The notes under the pieces: model-generated | What the model saw: the letters and a program-made list of their open reading frames with translations, nothing else | Database searches by the model: none | What the model was told of the DNA's origin: nothing | Translations under genes and position numbers: made by a program | Assembly: GCA_027596075.1 (NCBI GenBank) | Contig: JADGJC010000034.1 | Coordinates: forward strand, 1-64,000 | DNA length: 64,000 nucleotides | Direction of reading: 5' to 3' | Source of the DNA: Rhizophlyctis rosea | Lineage: Eukaryota > Chytridiomycota > Chytridiomycetes > Rhizophlyctidales > Rhizophlyctidaceae | In this document: positions 57,405 through 64,000 of the stretch, one piece after another | Numbering within the stretch: the first letter of the stretch is position 1 | How the letters are laid out: every line of letters begins with the position of its first letter

Positions 57405-59853
57405 ATGCCCGTCCCACAGGCAGTAACCGCGCTCCTCACAAGCAAAAGCTGCTCCATCCACCCTGAGTGGACAGTACAATGTGTAGACTACGTTCGTCAA
57501 ACGGAAAACCGCCCACTCTCAGACCACGAACTCGCACAACTTGTCTACGATCAGTACCTCCATTCCGACTTGGCCGACGTAGGTCTGCCAGTCCTCCCAC
57601 CCAACATAGCCGACCCCGACCACGCACATAACATAATCATCGGAGCACCCAACTCCCGATCACCAGGACATAAGGGCGTAGTTTTGCAGATCAATGATAT
57701 CATGGAGGTTGGCGTATCCGTGCAACATCTGCTCGACTGCGTCCTTGACTTGAAGCCACAGAAGGCTCTTCCCACATTTGACAACGGCTACGACGAGGCA
57801 GAGGAGCCGGTGGAGAAGGTCGGCAAGTTTCCTAGAAAGATGTTGAAACTAACGCTGACGGATGGGCAACAAACGCTGCCTGCTATGGAGTACAGCTTTT
57901 TGCCGGACTTGAGTTTGCAGAGTTTGCTCGGAATGAAAGTGCGGAACGATGTCATTTTTTTTTCATACATTATTCGGAAGTCTAACGATCCCCATCAGAT
58001 AGTAGTGCGCAATGCGGTCGTGAGGCGGGGTGTTATGATCTTGGAGCGACAGAACGTAGAATGCTTGGGTGGGAGTGTGTCGGAGATGAATGAAGAAGAC
58101 ATCCTCATGCGGCTGGAAAAGAAGTTTAGAGCTTTGCTGGCGTAAGGGCTTTGAAGTCTTCATTTTCATCGTGGTTCTTGATTTCTCAGGCGCACTTCAT
58201 TAGACTCCCACCACCCGACCCACCCAGACCGCAAAATATCACCGTTAAGCAGGAACCTAATGCACGCTCCGCCATACCCGCCGGCACCGGCTCCTCCAGA
58301 AATATATCATCTCACTCCACAATACGCAACGCCGAGCCTTCCCACCCTCCTGCACCTCGAACAAATCACCAGAACGCTTTCGCTGACGACGACATGATGG
58401 ACGACGCGTATGGCTTCAATGACGACGATTTAGATGCATTGCTTGCTGCTGAGGATGAATTGGTTGGGCAGGCTGAACATGGTTACGGTGGAGGCAACAA
58501 TGGTACTATGGGAAGTAGGGAGGACCGGCAAGCATTTGAGATGGAAGATGTTGAGTTTGGTTCGGGTTTGGGTCATCATCCTGGGGCGCGTCATGAGGAA
58601 GCAACTCCTCGTGCTGATCCATTTGACGATTACATTGATGACATGGACGAAGTCCCTCTGACCCGCACGTCGAGGCCACGACGGGATGTTGGACGGATAG
58701 GAAGTGATGCTGGGACGCGGGGGTCTGCTGGATCTGCGGTCAGCTTTGGCGGAAATCACGGGGCGTCATCATCCACTCCTAGGAGTTCACGACAGACTTC
58801 AAGAGCGTCGGTCAAGAAAGAAGAAACGCCTGTTGTTCGCAGTCCAATGGCACATAAGCTATCGCCTTCAAGTGCCTCATTGAGTACGTCACCTCCCCTC
58901 ACTACACACATTCTGCGGATTGTTGCTCACGGACAGTGCAGTTCCACAGCGGCGTGCGGCCGAATTTGCATATGAGCAGGATCCACCAACACTGGCAGCT
59001 GCTGTCGCTGCATCGCCTTCACCAGCGAAGAAACTTAAGGTGGAGCAAATGACTGTTGTGAAGAGCGAAGAGGCACCAACTCCTTTGTCCGGAGGTAATA
59101 AGTATTGAATGTTGTAATTCAGGGAATTCTGCAGATGCTGATCACCGTAACAGTTTCTGCTGGCGAGATTGACCCACATGAAGCGGCACCGTTACGGTAT
59201 CTATGTGATTTGGATAGTATTATCAATGCAAGGTGAGCGAGAAGGCGCGCTTTTACCGTCAGATAGAACTAATACCATATGCAGAACGCTCTCCCGCATC
59301 AAAGTCAAGGTGATGCTTTAACTCATTGAGCAGATTCCGCCCATAAACTTACAGTCAATGATTGCGCATCCATTCAGGCTCATATTGCTTGGCGTGATCA
59401 GCTAAAGGTCCAGCAACGTCGATTTTTCCTGAAGGTGGAATTAGATGATGGAACTGGCTCCGTGAGAGCAATCATGGCGGGAGAGGTTTGTGGGTCGGGC
59501 TGTTTTCACGGGGAGGATAATTGACTAAGCCCAAAATCTAGCTGCTGTTTGAGATTCTGGGCGCTTCCGCGGCAGAGTTTGTTGGTTTCAGTAAAACGCC
59601 GGAAGGGAAGACAGAGATGAAAAGGGTATGTCAGTCTCTTGCTTGCATCCTCATGAGAAATGCGCCCAGTTTCACATAACACCTCCAATAGCGAGTAGCA
59701 ATTCTTGATGCCCAGCTCAACCAAATGGATCGGATCATGGAGCTGGACCTTTCTCGTTGTTCGACTGGGCTTCAGCCCGTGGTGGTATCAACAGCCGAAA
59801 TGGAGGTGGACGACTGTTATCCGTGGTTTGAAGCGGCTGAACGGGATCTGTAA
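57405..59853 (+). CDS. RecQ-mediated genome instability protein 1 (RMI1) homologue
   Basis: Eight exons can be joined; early junctions are GC/GTAAGG at 58143 to CAG/GCGCAC, and 58883 to 58942. The N-terminal 245 residues match RMI1: a helical start (ALLTSKSCSIHPEWTVQCVD), then the first OB fold with KMLKLTLTDGQQTLPAMEYS, LGMKV and VRRGVMILERQNVECLGGSV. An acidic, disordered middle (about 250-540) contains DDDMMDDAYGFNDDDLDALL, which may be a partner-binding acidic segment. The C-terminal exons encode the second OB fold (RIKVKAHIAW, RRFFLKVELDDGTGSVRAIM) and a last helix pair (QMDRIMELDLSRC). RMI1 bridges the BLM/Sgs1 helicase and topoisomerase III to dissolve recombination intermediates. The stop is TAA at 59851-59853. 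Confidence 0.9.
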
Positions 59854-60019
59854 ATAGTTTTCATTTAGTTGAGTCGCAGAATAGCGTGAATAGGTATGTG
59901 GTTATTTTTAGATCGTCGGGTGTATTTTACAGAGAGTTTGAGAGAAAGACGGGGATTGATGATCTGAAAGATGCAATTGCGAGTTTGTGTGCGGGTGCTG
60001 ACGGGAGGAGCATGCATTT

Positions 60020-60399
60020 TCAACTCTGCTTCTTCGCCGCCTTCTTCTGGCTCTTCACCATCACATATGATATGAAACCGAATATGGCTGATACGCCGAC
60101 GACGAGGAGGATGACTGGGCCGCGGATGGCCCATTCCAATGGTGGGAAGTATCCGTAGATGGGGTGGCCGGCTTCAACGAAGGGCTAAGGCGAAAAGTGA
60201 TTGGCAGAGGTGAGTTTAATGCTACCCAAGTATACTATTGAAGTCGAGAGGGTCTGCACGTACGAGGATGAGTGCCCATGCGGTGTAATAGGTGAAGACG
60301 AATGCGCTCACTAGGAGCAATGCTGCTCCGACTATTCTGTCTGACGCTGCCTGAAAGTAGTGCACGTTTAGTGGGTGTTCTCACGTTTTTGAAAAACAT
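60020..60399 (-). CDS. Dolichol-phosphate mannosyltransferase subunit 2 (DPM2) homologue
   Basis: Three exons (60399-60385, 60350-60264, 60184-60020) join in frame to 88 residues, the size of animal DPM2 (about 84). The first coding exon is only 15 bases (MFFKN, donor GTGAGA). Helix 1 (RIVGAALLLVSAFVFTYYTA) ends in the conserved FTYYTAW. PFVEAGHPIYGYFPPLEWAI follows, then helix 2 (GPVILLVVGVSAIFGFISYV) and the conserved KSQKKAAKKQS tail. DPM2 stabilises the DPM1/DPM3 enzyme in the ER membrane that makes dolichol-phosphate mannose for N-glycans, GPI anchors and O-mannose. Its promoter region is shared with the Dia2/Pof3 gene on the other strand. Confidence 0.9.
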
Positions 60400-60842
60400 T
60401 CTCTAGCGGTAGACAACCATAGTTTACGATCTTCTCAGGAGAACTCTGAAGGACATTGTGAGAATTATACTCTATGAGCACTTTGCAGAATCCAAGGTGG
60501 ATAGGTACCTCAGAATACGAGACTGATGTATCCGCACTTCACACGTTAGTAGTTATGTAGCGACGCTAGTTGGTTATTGGGAGTGGGGTTGGAAAGGATG
60601 AGAAGAATGGGAGGCAGCACGCAGGAGGAGGAGCTGCAGCTGGTGGTGAAGTGGTGAGAGCCTCTTTGTGACTCAGTGTTTGTCATATTTGTCCTGTATC
60701 TCGGACTTGCCAACAACTCACAACAGCCACAGCCACGAATGCTTCCCCTCCTTTGAATCATTTCCCCCTCTTTCCCTTCATCATTCCATCGACATCCGGT
60801 AGTTCGCCCAGTCCAAACTCATCTCAACTTTTGCCCAAAGGC
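60400..60842. promoter_or_regulatory. Divergent promoter between DPM2 and the Dia2/Pof3 gene
   Basis: A 443-base region between two start codons. The plus-side end is C/T-rich (60735-60800), typical of leaders in this window. No TATA box stands out. Confidence 0.45.
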
Positions 60843-62797
60843 ATGGACAAACCATCCCCTCTCCTAACAGCGGCAGTGGACGCCTTCAGAAGGAAAGACT
60901 ATCAAAAGTCGGTCCAATACTTCTCAAAAGTAGGTGCACTGGGGTCCGGTAAAGGACTTGACCAAGCCTGAACTGACTTTTCATGCATAACGCAGATCAT
61001 AGCTGCCGACGGCAAGCACTTCAAGGCGCTAGATGGACGAACTCAGGTCTACATGAAACTTCAGAAACGGGAACCGGCCTTGCGTGATGCCGAGGCTTTG
61101 GTGAAGTTCGATCCGACGAATGCGAAGGTGAGGCTGGATTGCGGTCTGACATCCTCATGGAACCGCACTGATCGAAGCGCCTCCCACGGTAGGGGTACTA
61201 TTACACGGCAAAGGTATTCTCAGAAATGGGAAAACCGTCGATGGCGCTGAAGATATGTCAGCTTGCGAAGAAAAAGGTTCTTCCCACAGATTCCAGACTA
61301 CCTGTAAGTGGGAATTGCAGTGTTCCGCAACCAATTTGTATTGACAGTCATTACTAGCTCATTGATGCTTTGGAAAAAGAGCTTGCGTCAGTAGCTTCCT
61401 CCTCTGATGTAAAGCGGGTTCGGGCAAGAGCAAATGACGAAACTGGCGTTTTCAACAAACAAATCGAAGCCGAAAACATCCCACAGCCCGTAACAATCAA
61501 CCTCGGTCCCTTCTCCCTTCCGCTTGAACTTCTGACTGCCATCCACCTTTACCTACCCTTTGAATCCCTTGTACGCCTGACCTCCGTCTGCCGCGGCTGG
61601 CGCACAACCGTTGTAAACACCCATTTCCTCTGGCACACGCTAGCATTCACATCCCGCCGCACACTCACCAACGCACAACTCATCACCCTCCTCTCCCGCT
61701 CCAAAAATGGTCTGAAATCTCTCACACTGTCGTCCTGTCCCAATATTACCAACCCAGCGCTTAAAGCCCTTACCCTCCATACCTGTAAGAATCTCACCCA
61801 TCTCGCCATCACGTCCACCACAAAAATTACCCCCGCCGCTTTCGCAGAGACGATCCCGATGATGGGCAAATCCCTTACGGACCTTACGCTTTCCGAAACC
61901 CTGGCAGAGGACCAAACCGTGCGACGAGTATTGAACATATGTCCAAACCTCACGCACTTAACACTCGCCAAAACATCCGTAACGAATCACGCCTTCCAAA
62001 TCTGCGACAAGTTCGCGGAGAAGAACCTCCAGCTGCGCCTGCAGCATTTGGATGTTTCCGGATGTCGGGACGTGTCGGATCGAGCGTTGTACTCTTTGTC
62101 TCGTGTGTGCCCCGATGTTCGCTATTTGGATTTGACCCGAACGGGTGTAACAAAGGCGACGTTGGTCAATTTGGCGCATTTTGGGAAGATCGAGACGCTT
62201 ATCCTGGGCGGCGGGCAGAATCACTTGAAGTTGCCGGGGACGTTGAGCATGGGGGATGCGATGTTGACGTTTGTGAGTGGCGAGGGGGTTGGGGAGAGTT
62301 TGAGGTGTTTGAGAGTGAGCTACATGCCGGAATTCGGGGATGAGAGTGTAGGGTTTCTGGCGAGCTTTTGTAGCCGGTTGGAGGAGGTGGAGTTTGAGTG
62401 GTGTGGTGGGGTGGGGGATGGGGCGTGTGGGAGTTTGGCGAGCGGGTGTGAGGGGTTGAAGAGTGTGAAGTTGGTTAGTTGTCCGAGAGTTTCAGATGTT
62501 GGAGCGGTTGCCTTGGTGACGGGGTTGAAGGGGCTGGAAGCATTGTCTCTGGCGAACAACTCGCAGGTTGGGGATGCGGTGGTGGCGGCTGTTGTGGAGG
62601 AAGGAAGGGAGTTGGTGCATTTGGATTTGGGGAATTGTGTGAGTGTTTCGGGTGGTGGGGTGGCGAGGTTGACGGAGAAAGTTGGGAAGAGGATTCAGTA
62701 CTTGAATTTGGATAACTGTTCGGGGGTGCATCATGATACTGTTGCGAAGCTTCGGGCGTCGTTGGTGGGTGCCACCATATCGGCAAGGTTCAGCTGA
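60843..62797 (+). CDS. TPR-F-box-LRR protein of the Dia2/Pof3 type
   Basis: Four exons (60843-60929, 60996-61127, 61193-61303, 61358-62797) join in frame to 589 residues. Residues 1-115 form TPRs (AVDAFRRKDYQKSVQYFSK, GRTQVYMKLQKREPALRDAE, YTAKVFSEMGKPSMALKICQ). An F-box lies at about 160-205 (FSLPLELLTAIHLYLPFESL ... CRGW). The remainder is a run of cysteine-containing LRRs (LKSLTLSSCPNITNPALKAL, LQHLDVSGCRDVSDRALYSL, LVHLDLGNCVSVSGGGVARL). This order (TPR, F-box, LRR) is that of budding yeast Dia2 and fission yeast Pof3, SCF ubiquitin-ligase adaptors at replication forks; Dia2 acts in disassembly of the CMG helicase. Fungal identity supports orthology, but only by architecture. Confidence 0.87.
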
Positions 62798-63041
62798 TGG
62801 TTTCACAAAGCAGGATTGGGCCAAAGCAGAGGGGCCAGGATGTACATATATATAGCGAATGTAAATTATGCCAAGTGTTGAAAACAACTATATACATGTT
62901 GGGCTTTCTTGTTGCTACCTTTGCCTTTGCCCCGTTTTTGGAATGTGGAAAAAACTTGCAAAATCTGCTTGATCTTTGATACTTGTACTCCCAACTTCAT
63001 CATCCCTACCTCTCTCTTTCCCTAACTTCCCCGACACCCTT
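62798..63041. other. Spacer between convergent stop codons
   Basis: A 244-base spacer with TA-rich sequence (62838-62850) that may serve as 3' processing signals for both genes. Confidence 0.5.
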
Positions 63042-64000
63042 TCAACCATCATCATATTTTTCCAACAGAGCCGCCATCGAATCCATGAACTCCCTCCTCT
63101 TCATCTTCTTCTGCTCATCTCTCTCCTCCTTCCCCACCTTCCCATCCACCTCACCAACTCCCGCACCCACATCCCCAACCACCTCCCCAACCCCATCCAC
63201 AAGCTCCCCAATCCTCTCCCGCAACGCAAAACTCCGAACCCTAGCTTCAACAACCGCCTCCCTCATCCTCCTCCCATGCTCAGCCCTCCTCTCCCTGACC
63301 CTTCCCAAAACCCTCTCAACCTCCTCTGCATTCCACCGCCTCTGTTGGTCCCTCCCGTCCATCCGTGCATTTGCCTTATCCAGCCGCCTCCCCAATCCTA
63401 CAACCCAGTACATGTTGAGCAGTGCAATTGTTAACCCGATTGCAAGTAGAACGAGTATGATGGGATGTAAACCTCCTACCCACTTCCCACCCCTCCTGAC
63501 CCGTTCTGCGAATGACATATCCGGTAATGGTGCATCTAAAGTCTTACTTTCCCCCGCAACATTTTCCGTAACAGCCGGCACCATCTCTGCGGAGCTCTCG
63601 GGTCCGAGGCTTCCATCGCGTTGTGGGACGGTGAGGGGACTAGTGGGTTCGGTTGTTGTGGTGTCGAATTTGGATACGTTGGGTGTGTCGCCGTCAAAAG
63701 CTGCTGAGAGGAGTGGAGCGAGTTCTTGGAAGTATTGGCGCATGCCTTCGAGGCTTTCGCGGTCGATTTTGTCTGTGGGGTGAAAGGAGTTGGGTTGGGG
63801 TGTCAAACGAGGTCATACCAAAGCGCTTTTCTTGTTGAAATGGGTGCCTCCCCCCCTCACCCTCTGGAGGTCACCCACTCTCAACTGTGCAGAACACGTA
63901 TTCAGCTGGTTCACTCACCTCGCCACATGACCTTCTTGATGAAATCCGTTTTCCCCGTCACTCTCAACTTGGTCTTCCCGATCCCAGCATGCGTTAAGCA
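63042..64000 (-). CDS. VASt-domain (GRAMD/Lam-type) lipid-transfer protein, 3' part
   Basis: The last two exons are present (64000-63919, continuing beyond the window, and 63772-63042), joined in frame by GTGAGT and CACAG sites. The upstream piece (IGKTKLRVTGKTDFIKKVMW) is the final strand and helix of a VASt domain; IDRESLEGMRQYFQELAPLL continues it. A linker and a transmembrane helix (HPIILVLLAIGLTIALLNMY) follow, then a long Arg/Glu-rich helical C-terminus probably forming a coiled coil. This matches the end of Aster/GRAMD1 and yeast Lam proteins, which are anchored in the ER and move sterols at membrane contacts. The coiled-coil tail after the transmembrane helix would face the ER lumen in the usual topology, which is atypical for so charged a segment. 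Confidence 0.82.

Noticed and set aside
1..64000. CRISPR arrays, rRNA genes and complete tRNA genes
   Set aside because: No regularly spaced repeats or rRNA-like sequence were found, and the only T-arm-like words belong to the two structured elements and lack a normal tRNA body.

Overview
The window reads as nuclear DNA of a zoosporic (chytrid-type) fungus. The coding genes carry many short GT-AG introns, mostly about 50-110 bases, with phases that rejoin cleanly. A fungal CBM1 cellulose-binding module, a Dia2/Pof3-type TPR-F-box-LRR protein and a Mam3/CNNM protein point to a fungus. A gene for the outer dynein arm docking factor ODAD4/TTC25 implies motile cilia, hence swimming zoospores. Two runs of ten Ns mark assembly gaps, one of them inside a coding exon.

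Layout. 0-7 kb: the end of an unrecognised gene, a secreted bulb-lectin/CBM1 protein and a decayed relative of it. 7.5-12 kb: an alpha/beta hydrolase and a small anchored protein, both on the minus strand. 12-22.6 kb: a poorly resolved stretch with membrane-protein-like exon pieces on the minus strand, simple repeats and a gap. 22.6-28.7 kb: a PRL (PTP4A) phosphatase with a long leader containing a 52-codon ORF and two tandem arrays, a broken F-box gene, a helical-repeat remnant and ODAD4. 28.9-36.6 kb: a WDR44-like protein, a structured RNA candidate and a Ser-rich basic protein. 38-46.4 kb: a coiled-coil protein, a polytopic membrane protein, a CNNM/Mam3 transporter and an LSM12 protein with an extra N-terminal domain. 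46.9-53.3 kb: an SS18-like chromatin subunit and an LRR membrane protein. 54.9-64 kb: a GT8 glycosyltransferase, a second copy of the structured RNA candidate, RMI1, DPM2, Dia2/Pof3 and the end of a VASt-type lipid-transfer protein.

Functional links. PRL and CNNM, known physical partners in magnesium handling in animals, lie 17 kb apart. RMI1 and Dia2/Pof3, both genome-stability factors, are separated only by DPM2. The most novel signal is a two-member family of about 430-base elements (33.2-33.65 kb minus, 56.47-56.93 kb plus). Each has an upstream TATA box, four irregularly spaced copies of its own short hairpin, one long hairpin and a tRNA-like T-arm whose stem shows a compensatory change between copies. 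A second broad signal is that long exons run from C-rich at their 5' end to G-rich at their 3' end.
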